Shown: positions 12,158 through 23,896, counted from the stretch's first letter. The stretch: 64,000 nucleotides of DNA from Armillaria gallica (GCA_037576215.1 JBANDB010000004.1:4030001-4094000); one strand, 5' to 3'. The notes: generated from the sequence alone by a model not told the origin. A program made the numbers and translations.

Positions 12158-13399
12158 TAAGGCATAGCACAGATCTAGATGATCTGCAGATATGGCTTCA
12201 CACTGCATAAAAATTTAAGTATTTTTACTTATAAATACATTAAAAATATACAAAGTTTCCTTTAAGTAATTTTGCTGAGAAATTAGTAAAAATATTTAAA
12301 ACATTTTACTGTATTTTGCAGATTTTGTGTAAAATGGTGAAAATTTCAAAATATTGTCAGTACTTTCTTTAGAAAAAAAACTGTAAAGAAATTTTGAATA
12401 TTTTCTCTATTTTCATAGTTACAAAAACATTGGCTTTTGTCTAGTGTCAGTAACTGGCTATATCTGCAGATGTTCTGTATAAATTTGCAGATACTTCAAC
12501 CACCACTTGAAAATGGTCATCCTAAGGTTTTTAAGGTCGGGGAATCCAATTCTGCTGCCCAATTTGTGATCGGAGGTCACCCAAGCCTGTGGTAAGCAAA
12601 TGGAGATTTTTTTAATTTTCTGCCAAAGTTTCCTTTATTTTTCTGACATTTGTTTGGATGGCAAGACTAACTTAACAAAGGTGTTCTAATGTTTTTAAGG
12701 TCAGGGAATTCAAATCCACTATCTGATTTGCAATCAGATGACTCCCTGTCCCATGAGAAGTGATTGAAAATTTTGTTAATCTTTTATCAATGTTTACTTT
12801 CTTTTTCCAGCACTCATTTGGATGGGGAGGCTGACCTTGTGAGTGTGTCCTAATGTTTTAGAGGTTGAGGAATCTGTATCCACCATCCAATTTGCCATCA
12901 GAGGTTACCTAAGCCTGCAGGAAGCAATCAGAGATTTAGACAATTTTATTTATATATTTTCTTCCTGTTTCTGGCTATTAATTGTTGATAGGATGGGCCA
13001 AATTTATGCCTACTAGTGTTTTAGATGTTGTAGGATACAACTATAACCTTCCACTAGCAATACAAAGTGCTATAAACCTGTGTGCCTAAATATAAGTGAA
13101 ATAACCACCACATCTCTGTCTTGAAATTTAGACAACCTTAAGTGATTGAACATGGCATTTAGAGACACTTCATAGTGAAAAATGTGTGCTTTAAATCTTG
13201 GAGCAAACAGACCAATATCTGTGATAATATGTGGAGGTTAAATTTTAGCTACAATACACAGATATCTGCAGTGCAGATGCCATGGATGCAGATATCTAGG
13301 CACAGCCACAGATGCAGATGCAGATATTACCTATGAGGTGCCCTAATATCTGCAGGATGGATCTAGATTCATCTGTGGATGCATCTGTGCTATGCCTTA
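12158..13399. mobile_element. Non-autonomous hAT-like element with internal minisatellite
   Basis: This 1,242-bp element begins TAAGGCATAGCACAGAT and ends with the exact inverse of that 17-mer's first bases, GTGCTATGCCTTA. Perfect 8-bp duplications TCAGTTTG flank it. Subterminal ATATCTGCAGAT-type motifs are clustered at both ends (12,190, 12,462-12,490 and 13,262-13,372), as in hAT elements. It has no coding capacity. The centre is taken up by a tandem repeat. CpG is rare, so it is not recent, yet both ends and the duplication are intact. Confidence 0.85.
12522..13050. repeat. 164-bp tandem repeat, about 3.2 units
   Basis: Units start at 12,522, 12,686, 12,850 and 13,013 (164, 164 and 163 bp, then a partial unit). 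Each begins with CTAA/CTAG plus TGTTTTTAAGGT-like sequence, then a GGAAT..CCATCCAATTTGC core, an ATCAGAGGTCACC core, and a TTTTATTTTCT-rich tail. The units have diverged considerably, so the array is old. Confidence 0.85.
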
Positions 13400-13407
13400 T
13401 CAGTTTG

Positions 13408-14760
13408 ATACTGAAAGTATGACATAGAAGCTTTTAGTTTCTTTGTAATAAATCCTATAGCTGCAATGTGAGTAAAAGTATAGAGTAGAAGTGTTATGTA
13501 ACTTATGTAGATTTGTGAGGATCCTACTAGTAAAGTTCTTGTGTAAATTTGACATCATTTCATGGTCTTCAAGGGCTGAAGAAATAGTGAGTTTAAAGTC
13601 TAAACAAAAGAATACAAAATGAACACAGCACGTGATTACAGGCCCACTGCTCAAATTTCTATATAAGGTCTAAAGGGTCCATTTGTAAAATTTTCTGAAT
13701 AAAACCCTCTGCTCCAGAGGAGGCAAAGATGTCAGGATTGAATGTATCATCAACATGTGCTTGTGTAAATAGGGTGATGGCCATAGCACTGGTCCTCAGC
13801 ATGAGATTGGATAGCTGTATAATTCAATGTCAGAAGAAAAAAGGTTGATATAATTGAAAACCTTACCTCTTGCTCAACACAGTTGATTGTCTTCCTATTA
13901 TCCATTGCTATGGCATGGTTAAATACTTGTGCATCTTAAGCCTTGATTGCTTGGATTTATCAAGCTCTCTGAATCATCTTCTCTTGTGTTTCCTTGGACC
14001 AATTTTCCATCTTAATGTTGTCTTTCACAAGGGACTGAATTTTGGCAAGGGTTTTGGGCCTCTTCCCTAGCAAAAGTTCTGAAGAAATGAGCTATCAGTG
14101 TGTGTAAACCAAGGGAGAAAGAATAGTAACTCACTATCTTTCTCCTGCTTCATTTTTCAACTGACCTTGGTGTCATGCAGAGAGACAGCATGTTGGTAAT
14201 AATGCTTCATTTGACTAAAAGCCAGCTATTTGATAACCAGTTTTCTTTCCATGTTCATCAGTTACATATTAAAGAATGGTGTCAATTTTTGCATTTTGTA
14301 TCCTCTGTGACTGTGATGAGGGTTTTGTGTCTTGCATGAGCCTGTGCTGCCTGCAATTTGTGAGTCTCCTTACTTGCATTTCCCCTCTGCATCTGTGCAG
14401 GAACAATTGGGCAATGTTGGTTCCATTGTGCCCATATTATTCTCTCCTGATTCTCATCTATAGCAGGGACTGCACAATCCCAGTGAGATGTATCCACAAC
14501 AACTTCAGTTGCATTACAACCATTGTCATTGTCATTGTTGTCTGCACCAGTAAGATCCTCACTGAGGCCTGTTGCATTGATCTACTGCATGTCATAGTTT
14601 GATGAGGCTTTGACTGGAGAGCAGACATTGAAGGCCCAGCTAAAGTCACCTTGGGCACTGTCCATGTCAGCAAGAGCAGGGAAACCTTTGTCAAAGCTGG
14701 AAAAGTCACTGGAAGATCATCTTACTGGGCCCTCTGAGACACCATGTTCATTTAGTTATT
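13408..14760 (-). pseudogene. Unrecognised coding-like remnant
   Basis: On the minus strand, readable protein-like segments occur at about 14,710-14,282 (acidic and Asn-rich, then a Gln/His/Ala-rich helix around QAAQAHARHKTL) and near 14,060-13,870 (AHFFRTFAREEAQ). Stops and frame changes separate them. I do not recognise the family. Composition and decay resemble the transposon debris nearby. Confidence 0.25.
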
Positions 14761-15379
14761 GTTGAAAATCCTGGCACATTGTCAGCAGAGTTAACATGTC
14801 ACAGGAAAAAACCTAGATAGATTATTAATCTTTTTGAAATGAGAAGTCTTCATTAAACCTAATGAGTGTAAATCCGATGACAGCCACTCCAAGCCAATGC
14901 CATGTGACACCAGTTATAGAGCCCCAGTGGTGGTTATCAGGGGTCATTTCAACAGCTTAACCATGGCTTCAAGATCACTGTATCAAAAGAAAGAATAAAT
15001 AGGCCATATAGTTTCTGAGAGACAGAGAGAAGATGTGAATGGATGCAACAATGAGATATTAGAGCAAACATATCTGATATATCATCTGATTGAGACTGGA
15101 CATCTCTACAAGCCTCCATTTCTGTGTTTCTCATCATCTCAGATGACAACAAATTTGCTCATGGCAAATGTGACCCTGTTCACTTGTATTTGCAACCATC
15201 ATGGTGAGCTATAAACAACTATTGGTGGAGCAAGGCCTATACAACCACAGCCATGAGCAATACAGTGAGTTGAATGCTGCCACATGCTATTGAGTACTCA
15301 CCTTCACTCAAGCCATGCTTCCATAGTTGTCTGAGCCATCTACAGAGTGCAGCCTCATGATGACCAAAGAAATTATGAC

Positions 15380-15847
15380 AGCAACAGCCATGGACATTGA
15401 AAACAAGCACCCCTAAAGCTCCAACAAGGTATTTAAACACTTGAAGAAGAAAAAGAGTGATAAACCCACTATCTATATTGATCTCAGCACTCCTCTAGTG
15501 TCTCCAAAGGTTGGACCAGTCTCTCAGCTTCCACCAGCACCATCAATTGTTATGCCAACCCTAGCAACTTGTTCAAAGAGCTCTACATATGGGATACTAT
15601 CTCAAGATTAATGGACAGTGCTCCTGCTTCATTTGCCACTATTCCACATCCTCTACTGCCTTCACCCTCTCTAACTCCATCCACACCAAAGGGACCTAAG
15701 GGCTTTCGCTTTCATGGGGTTTTTTCTGATAACAACAATAACAGTTCAGAGTCTTGCAACAGCAAAAGTACTCAGAAAGCTAATGACACTGACCTGGATC
15801 TCAAAAAGCTTACAAAGGGCTTCAGTGTCATGAACCCAAGTGCTGGA
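15380..15847 (+). pseudogene. 5' half of gene split by Gypsy-1
   Basis: A forward frame reads through a Ser/Thr/Pro-rich region from about 15,430 and, in the frame that starts at 15,569, on to MNPSAG at 15,847. There the Gypsy-1 LTR begins after the duplicated CTGGA. The frame resumes at 24,315, beyond the element, as GKHSNAFWVVYHG. The Asn/Ser-rich linker (DNNNNSSES) followed by Lys-rich residues looks like a disordered N-terminus. At least one frameshift lies near 15,600. See the downstream half for the domain. Confidence 0.5.
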
Positions 15848-16225
15848 TGTTACAATTTTTCCATTTTTTTGCTTATCTTATCATATCTCAGCACCTCGGC
15901 ATACACATGCTAAACCGAATGACCTCAGCATTCCTGCTGTGACACATGGTTACAAGCAGACTTCTTGACAGATATTGTACGACTGACACACGGACTGGTT
16001 TATATATAGAAACACATGAATAGTATATAAGTAGTGTAGCTCTCAGCCATGTACCCCAGCTTCGAGCTAAGTTTATACATACCAGACTTTATTCTTTTAC
16101 ACTCACTGAGAGACTAAGTGTTTTACTGCCTCACTGTAGCAAACTCCATGGTACCTCAGATGACTGCCTGAATGCGAGACAGCCTGTGGTCACCTTGTTT
16201 GTTATTCCCAAGTCTGAGCATAACA
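15848..16225 (+). repeat. Gypsy-1 5' LTR
   Basis: The 378-bp LTR starts TGTTAC and ends ATAACA, and is nearly identical to 23,932-24,309. It is preceded by CTGGA (15,843-15,847), which recurs at 24,310-24,314. Confidence 0.95.
16024..16070 (+). promoter_or_regulatory. LTR TATA box and predicted RNA 5' end
   Basis: TATATAA lies at 16,024-16,030. About 30 bp downstream is AGCTTCGAGCTAA (16,058-16,070), the expected transcript start. This 13-mer is complementary (12 of 13) to the segment just inside the LTR, as in self-primed Tf1-type elements. Confidence 0.6.
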
Positions 16226-16226
16226 A

Positions 16227-16239
16227 TTAGCTTGAAGCT
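16227..16239 (+). promoter_or_regulatory. Self-priming primer-binding site
   Basis: TTAGCTTGAAGCT starts one base after the 5' LTR. Its reverse complement differs from the predicted RNA 5' end by one base, a position where an original CG would have become TG. No match to a tRNA 3' end (TGG...) is present. Confidence 0.6.
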
Positions 16240-16257
16240 TCTCTACTGCTCTCTTTC

Positions 16258-17520
16258 ATGCTAGCTGCAAAGATAGCTCCCCTCCAGATAACCCCCAATC
16301 TAAACAATGAACAGACCATTGCACTAGGAACCACTATAGTCGGCACCACCCTCCTTTGCCTCGTCACCACCGTCCTCATCTACACCTACACGGAAACAAT
16401 CAGGAACTGCCTCCATAGACAGGAAAGACTACCCCAGCCACGAACCCCATGGGAATTCCCCACCTCTCCCCGACATGTCCACAACCCCTGAAGCAGGGCA
16501 GGTGTGGCAACCAACGAATCAGTGGCGGCGACCTCCTTGACTGCCAATAGGAGGACCATGACCACCATCCTCCTGGAGTCTGATGCAGAATACTACTCCG
16601 CAAGGGAGAAACCCTGGACAGTTCAAATACAGATCTCAGGAGATGTTCACAGAGGCTCCTCTTTAGGATTACACCAATCCATTGATGAGGCCTTACAGTT
16701 ACCAACCCAGCCTGAGAACCCCGATTCCCCACCCCCCTATACTCCTCACTGGCTGGGAATGGCGCAGGGAAGGATAAGGGGACTCCTACCTGCTGCCCAG
16801 CACATACAGGTACAGGAGCCCACCTTCCTCCCCCAATGGCCCATTGAGGACTCAGATAGTGACCCCGATCCCATTCTGCCACGAATCCCTGATATTCCAC
16901 AAGACATCACCTCAGAACCCTGGGCCCCTGAGCCTGACCAACAGTGAGAGGATGATGACCCCCTCAATCCTAATGGGGGGGACTACGAGTGGCCTGCCCT
17001 TTCCAGAGCAGACCAAGACATCCTTGGGCCGCAAGAACCGAGGCATGGGAGCTCCGATGACAAGAAATCAAACAGCATGGGGGAATCCACATCGGATATG
17101 ACACACGAGAGAGTATAGACTACTTCCTCACAACTAACTGGGGAGACCCGCTTCCCTGCTACAGGAGGGATCGCGTCATCAACACCCGCATCTTCCATAA
17201 CCATAACAGAACCGAATACCCTCCTGTGGCAGGGCATCGCATTCCCTGCCTACGACCATGAACCGAACAGGAACAACGAACCCTGGAACAATTACTATTA
17301 CCCCTTGCATGAGCATAGGGTGACAGACCCGATCTGGATGGGGTCAAGAACCTCTGACCGGTTCCAGGACTTCTACTATGACTACCAAATGTTCGGAACC
17401 CTCGACTACAACCTGCCCCCTTTCCTCCAACCGCTCCCTGACTCCCCTCCAAAGAGATGACAAGAAAGACAATACCACAGGATGGGATGAAGCAGGCTGG
17501 TAGCAGGTGCCGGCCCCGAT
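16258..17520 (+). pseudogene. Gypsy-1 upstream frame (ORF0 or gag leader)
   Basis: A single frame, the same as gag, runs about 420 codons ahead of the gag start, broken by TGA at 16,489, 16,945, 17,458 and 17,488 and TAG at 17,116. Near residues 20-45 is a hydrophobic segment (TTIVGTTLLCLVTTVLIYTY) that could cross a membrane, followed by Arg. Next come a Pro/Asp/Ser-rich region (PIEDSDSDPDP) and an aromatic Tyr/Asn/Pro-rich tail (NNYYYPLHEH). I do not recognise a domain. It could be an N-terminal extension of Gag or a separate protein. Because the frame is shared with gag, a single precursor is the simpler reading. Confidence 0.6.
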
Positions 17521-18756
17521 ATGGAAGCTGAAGGATCTGGGAGAGGAACAGCCTCTGCTCCACCAACGACAGAGGAACGATTGCAGCAGGCAATCGACCA
17601 GATAGCCCTGATGCACACCAAAAATGAACAACTCACGTCCAAGCTACACCAGCTAAAGACTGACAAGGAGAAGGCCCCAGATCAGGGGAGACCACCAATA
17701 CCCAACTCACTGTGACCCCTATACCAGCAGGACGACCGATACTCTGTACCTCGACCTCCCAGCCCCCCTCCTGACGACCCTTACCCAGCTCTGATCAGAA
17801 CCTGGGACGAAGATGACCCACCTCCCTTCTTAGGAATCAAACCCATCCTCCATCAAATACTGAAAACCTTCCAAGAAGAGCATGATGACATCATGCACTT
17901 CTTCTGCAACTGCCTCGCCTACTTCGAGGTATTCCGGCACTATTTCTGCAGCATTCCCTTCCTAATGGTGGGATTCACCTCTTCCCTCTTTAAAGGACCC
18001 ATGGAGAGCTGGTGGGTCCACAAGCGCCAGGAGTTCTGGTTAATTTCAGACTGGGACAACGAACCCCCCAGGTTCTGATATCTGCCGTGGAACAAATTCA
18101 TGATCATGACCGAAACCCGATTCCGCAACCCAGCAATAAAAGAAGTCCATGAGAGGCAGATGAATGAACTCCACATGGGCAGCCACCCTGCCCCCCAGTA
18201 CTTCCAAAAGCTCGAAAAAGAGGCCAAACTGGCAGGGCAACGAACCGACACCAATGAACGCAGTTCCATGGTCAGGGCCGTCTGCCTCGGTGTACCATCC
18301 TCCTATACTCTGTTCATCGCCAATGCTGGTGTCAACATTCCCTGAACCTACAAAGAATGGAAGGCCCAAATCCTTGTCATGTATGAGGAACAACAGAAGA
18401 AGATGGTCTTTGACCAGGCCCACGGAGTACCCACTTGGGACGAGAAGTGTGGCCCCCAGAAGCAGATCACTGCTGCCAGTCCCAAAACAGGCAGTGTGAC
18501 AAACTCATCGCTGGCCAAGCCGACCATGAATACCCCCAGGAGGGATGTGGCAGGGAAGTGGACAACTCACAGAGGAGCTGGACAACCAATGGAGATGGAC
18601 AGACGGAAGCTGATGAGCGAGGGACGGTGTTTCCTCTGCAAGGAGAAGGGACACATCAGCAAGGACTGCCTGAAGAAGAGGAAGGCAGAGGTACGTGCAG
18701 TGGCTGTGGAGGAACTGCTCGCCCAGGACACTAAAATCGAGGAAGTAAAAGAGTAG
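17521..18756 (+). pseudogene. gag: Gypsy-1 Gag
   Basis: This is the capsid/nucleocapsid polyprotein of the element. After a short coiled coil (EERLQQAIDQIALMHTKNEQ) comes the capsid region with the usual pattern F...L..YF..........F..S...G....W, and then a basic region. A CCHC zinc knuckle, CFLCKEKGHISKDC (CX2CX4HX4C), sits near the end at about 18,627-18,668. TGA stops at 17,713, 18,076 and 18,343 interrupt it, and a TAG at 18,754 closes it. The first Met at 17,521 may be internal, because the frame stays open upstream apart from decay stops. Confidence 0.85.
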
Positions 18757-18782
18757 GTCGTTGAGTGCCTGATTCCGCTGTG

Positions 18783-19706
18783 ACAACCAAGAATTTAAAT
18801 ACTGGTGTGCTCTCTTCTCCTGTTGGCCAGTCTGATGCTTCCTTTTTACATACAGACATTTTATTTACTGAGCATTCGAATATACCCTGACCCCCAAGTG
18901 CGGGGTCAGATTTTACGACTTCATCCTGTGAACCGCCACCAGTATCAGAATCGACCAACCACTACGACATCCTTTGGGACACGACTAATGAATCCCTAGA
19001 CAACCCGACTTCCCCACAAAGGGGGATAGCTGTGGGCCCCCATATGCATGCTGAAGTGAGGGAAACCTCAGCAACACACCTGACTAATCAATCGGCAAGT
19101 AGCTCCCCCTGAGTGAATACATCCATCGAAAAGATGACCACCATATCGTCACCCATCTTGACAGTGAAGCCCCAGTCGAGCGGCAATGACACGTGTGCAG
19201 TGACCAAGGCCCAACCAGATGGGACAGAACAAGTACCTAGTACTCCAACTGATGAAGCGGCCCCGACATGATTGGGGATCACCACATACACCGCTAAGGT
19301 GCGAACACCAAGGAAGGATGACCGAAGACCCGTTGGGTGTGCAATGGCCTCAACCAGGAGGAAGACACCCAAACTGGAAGGTCAGGGCAAAGACAGAGCT
19401 GACACTTTCAAGGCAGCCAGGAGGGATTCTCTGATGGCCAACACTTCTTGAGTTGTAGGCCCCGAGGAGCAGGCTTTGCAAAGCCAACTGAGCATTTCAC
19501 TTGGCTTAGAGGGAGAAGGTCGGGCTGGTAAGACCACCACTGCAGCCTGGGCCAAGCCTGCAAGTCCTGAGCGTTGGTTTGCCACCAAGAGCAGCTCCTC
19601 TCATAGAAACCGTGACTCCCACCCCAACTACTCCTCAGGATACCGCAAAGCCAAAGAAGGGAGGGAAGCCGCTAGCACCCAGGTGGTAAAAAGGAGCATC
19701 AGGTAA
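18783..19706 (+). pseudogene. Gypsy-1 gag-pol linker, frame 0
   Basis: Between gag (frame 1) and pol (frame 2) about 308 codons are readable in frame 0, broken only by TGA at 18,888, 19,110, 19,269 and 19,449. The sequence is Ser/Thr/Pro-rich, then Lys/Arg-rich, with no catalytic motif. It probably forms the disordered start of Pol. The two frame changes may reflect programmed -1 shifts or two small indels; I cannot decide which. Confidence 0.5.
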
Positions 19707-19708
19707 CT

Positions 19709-22700
19709 ATGATTGAAGTATCTGACGAAGACAACAATGTCTCTTTCCAGAGATGGCTTGCCGCAGGCAACCCGACAATTTCTCTGAAGCCTCATACCAT
19801 GATGCTTCCAACTCCACCAGAAACACCACCGACTATGATGAAGATACTCCCTAATGAGGGGGTTGAGGTGACCTCGCCAACAGTAGCTATGCCCTTGGTG
19901 GCTAGTGTGAAGGCTCAGGAGGTCCCTCACCAATGGATGAAACCTTTCAAGATTGACTGGACACTACAAGCTGTCCATGAAGCACACAATGACAATGCCA
20001 CCCATGCTGCCCTCTGTGTATGGATGCACAAGGACCGACTCGAGGAGCTCACTGATGAGCTACTCAATGAACTGAAAGGAGACCCAGAGATCGCTAGAGA
20101 GCACCTTTACAAACTCCATGAACCAATCCGGTACATTTGCTGATGCAAAGACACCACGAACGACTTCATGCTCGAAGTCCAACTAAATCCATGCACCGGA
20201 ACCCAGGCACTGATGACAAAGGCACTCGTAGACAGCAGGTGCACTGGGAGCATGGTGAACTGCGCCTTTGTACAGAAGCACCAACTTAAAACCCAAAAGA
20301 TGCTCATCCCCATTCCAGTATACAATGCAGACGGAACCCGAAACAAGGGTGGCAACATCACTGAAATCACAGAATTCAGAATGACAATCGGCAGGCATAG
20401 TGAACGTATTGATCTCGCCGTCACTGACCTCAGAACCAAGAATGTATACCTCAGGCATGACTGGCTCAAGCGCCACAACTTGAGTATCAACTGGAAGACC
20501 AGCAATGTCATCTTCAGACGATGTCAGTGCATCAAGAACCACCTCAAACCTCCCAACACAGACCCCGATGACCGGTGGGATGAAGAGCTCGAAGAAGGCA
20601 ACACCATTCTTGCTGTTCACATGGAAGAAGAACTCATCATCTGAGCCATGCATCATGCAAACGACCTTGCAGCCAAGGCAAACACTGACAAGCCCATGAA
20701 GACCTTTGAGGAAATGGTACCCGAGCATTACCACTCCTTCCACGACCTGTTCTCCAAGGAGAACTTTGACGAACTCCCTGAATGAAAGCCCTGGGACCAT
20801 GCCATCGAGCTCGTCCCAAACGCAAAGTCGACCTTGTACTGCAAGGTCTATCCCCTGAACAGGAACGAACAGGAACAGCTCAACATGTTCCTCAATGAGA
20901 ACTTGGAGTCCAGTTGCATCCAACCTTCCAAGTCCCCTTTTGCTTCGCCTTTCTTCTTTGTCAAGAAGAAGAATGGCATGCTGCGACCTGTACAGGACTA
21001 CTGCAAGCTCAATGAGATGACCATCAAAAATTGATATCCATTACCACTCATTTCTGAACTCATTGACAAGCTGTGCAGAGCCAAATACTTCACCAAGCTC
21101 AATGTTCACTGGGGATACAACAATGTCCATATCAGGGAAGGGGACGAGGAAAAAGCTGCTTTTGGCACGAACCGTGGACTATTCAAACCAACCGTCATGT
21201 TCTTCGGGCTCACCAACTCGCCCACAACCTTCCAATGGATGATGAATGACATCTTCAAGGACCTGATCGCCGAAGGCAAGGTCACCATCTACCTGAATGA
21301 CATCCTGATCTTCTCCAAAGACCTGGGGGAACACTGACAGATCATAAAACACATTCTCCAGCGACTACATGAGAACAAGCTCTTCCTCAAGGTGGAGAAG
21401 TGCGAATTCGAGGTTCTTGAGACAGAGTACCTCAGTATCATCATCAGCCAAGATTCCCTCAGAATGGACCCCATCAAGATTGCCAGGATCACAAGATGGC
21501 CAATTCTGAAAAAGAAGAAGGAGCTCCAATCCTTCCTAGGATTCACAAACTTTTACTGAAAGTTCATCAAAATGTACTCCAGGGTCGTCCGCCCACTCAC
21601 ACAGCTCACAGGCAACACAGAGTGGAAGTGGGGGGAGGCACAAGACAAAGCCTTCCAAGAACTAAAGAGACACATGGCTGAGAACATCATTCTCGCCATC
21701 CCGAACGATGACAACCTGTTCCGAGTAGAGGCTGACACCAGTGAAGGAGCAGTTGGTGCCATGCTTAGCCAACAGCAGAACAGCATATGGTGCCCAGTGA
21801 CTTTCATGTCGAAAGTGCTCAGTGCTATGGAAAGAAACTATGAAATCTATGACAAGAAATTACTGGCAATTATACTCGCACTCTCAGAATGGCGTCACTA
21901 CCTCATGGGGGCCACCAAAGATGTAGAAATCTAGACAGATCACCAAAACCTCCAGTATTTCCGATTACTGCAGAAGCTGAACCAACGACAAGCCCACTGG
22001 GTCACTGAGCTCGCAGAGTATCACTTCGTACTGTGACACAAGCCTGGTGCTCTCAACAAAAAGGCTGACCTCTTATCTCAATGTGATGACCACGACCAAG
22101 AGAAGGATGACAATGACAACATTGTCATCCTTCAGCCCATGCATTTCCATGCCCTCATCATGCCAATGACCAACAAAGTTCATCACCAAATTGAAGAAGC
22201 AACCCGACAAGAGGAGTTGTGGGATGAGGGCATAGCCACATCCCTCAACCATGAGCGAGGAGTCTCCCAAAAGGAAGGGCTACTCCACTACGATGGATGC
22301 ATCTACATCCCCAGAAAATGTGCTCTCCGAGGCAAGATCATTTCCCAGTTCCATGACCACATCATGGCCGGACACCCAGGGATTGAAAAGACAAAAGAAT
22401 TAGTCCTCTGCGAATACTGGTGGCCCAAAATGAAAAAGGACATCAAAGCATATGTCAAGGGATGTGAAACATGCCAATGAACCAAGTCAAGCACACAGGC
22501 AAAAGCAGCCCCGCTCTACCTGAATGCAGTACCTGTTAGACTGTGGACTCACATCTCAGTCGACATGATCACTAGTTTACCCGATTCAAATGGCCATGAC
22601 ATGATCATCATGATCGTTGACCGATTCTTCAAGGCAATCATTCCAGTCGCCTGCAACATGGAACTCTCAGCAGAAGGCTGGGCCTGAATTCTTTGTGACC

Positions 22701-23896
22701 ATGTATACGCGTGACACGGGATGCCTCAAGTAGTCATCTCCGACCGAGGACTGCAGTTCATCTCCAAATTCATGAAAGAACTGTACCGGATGCTCGACAT
22801 TACACCCAACGCATCCATGGCCTTCCACCTGCAGACCAACGGGCAGACTGAACGTGTCAATCAGGAAGTTGAGAAGTATCTTTGCATCTTTGTCAACCAT
22901 CGCCAGACCGACTGGAGCGACTGGCTCCCTCTCACTGAATTCGCCCACAATAATCGAATCCACAGTGCCACTGGCAAGAGTCCATTTATGGTGCTCTACA
23001 GCCAAAACTCTTGGATTCTTCCCGACTCCCCTAGATTGTCACCATTCTCAAACCCCTCCACCAAGGACTTTGTCAAGAACATGACCACCATCCATAAGGA
23101 AGCACAGACCGCTCTCAAAGACGCTGCCAGGAAAATGAAGACCCAATACGGTAAGAAGAAGCATGCCGCCCACAACTACCAGATCGGAGATCACATATGG
23201 CTAGATGCCACAAACCTTCACCTCCCATGACCAAAGAAGAAGCTTGATGACAAGTGTGTCAGCCCCTTCCTAATTCTTGACAAGGCAGGCGCATCAGCAT
23301 TCAAGCTCAAGCTGTCACCTCATTGGAAAATCCACCCACACTTCAACGAAAAGCTCCTGACTCCATACACACCACTGGCATTTCCTAATCAGGAATTATC
23401 ACCTCCTCTGCCTCCTGACCTTGTCAAGGATGAAGAGGAATACGAGATCGAAGAGGTACTCGACTCCAGGATCAGACAAATATGTGGGAAGCAAGGGCAA
23501 AAATCTACCACGGTCATGGACTACTTTGTCAAGTGGAAAGGATGGACACGTGAGCACAACTCGTGGGTATGGGACACCAAAATAGAACATGCACAGGAAG
23601 TGATCCAAGAGTACGAAGACAGAGTCAGCCACACATGACGAGTCGATGCACCCAAAATCGTAACCAGAGACGAAAACAAGTGCGTTACCATGATCATGGA
23701 CTACAAACACGAAGACAGATCACCATAGTACCTCACTCAACGACAAGATGGAAAGCAAAAATGGGTACGAGACCCAGATGTTAACCTATGGGGACATCTC
23801 ATACAAGAATACTGGTTCAACCAGGACAATGGATACAGAGGGGAAGCAATCGGGATGCATCAACCCAACTTCCTAAACGACTGGAGTGGACCCTAA
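19709..23896 (+). pseudogene. pol: Gypsy-1 Pol: protease, RT, RNase H, integrase, chromodomain
   Basis: All domains lie in one frame. The aspartic protease reads ALVDSRCTGS near 20,225 (normally DSG). RT spans about 20,850-21,440 with [15 protein letters not shown] and an active site YLND at 21,290-21,301 in place of YLDD. RNase H (about 21,600-22,000) has VEADTSEGAVGAML and TDHQNL. Integrase starts with an HHCC finger (about 22,345-22,480) and keeps D, D (ISDRG) and E (NGQTERVNQE) at about 22,560-22,870. A chromodomain lies at about 23,440-23,620 (YFVKWKGW..EHNSW). Stops are TGA at 20,141, 20,642, 20,783, 21,032, 21,335, 21,557, 22,034, 22,478, 22,685, 22,712, 23,228 and 23,636, and TAG at 21,932 and 23,726. 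Confidence 0.92.

Noticed and set aside
12522..13050. Tandem repeat as a CRISPR-like array or centromere satellite
   Set aside because: The units are 164 bp without spacer structure, the array is only about three units long, and it is enclosed in a transposable element.
20183..20923. 246-codon minus-strand frame over Gypsy-1 pol
   Set aside because: It has no motif and lies opposite the protease and start of RT, which are clear on the plus strand.
16258..23896. TGA read as Arg (stop-codon reassignment or readthrough) because so many TGA codons fall at Arg positions
   Set aside because: The old Gypsy-2 copy still has CGA where the young one has TGA, other genes here end in ordinary stops including TGA, and CG depletion explains the pattern more simply.
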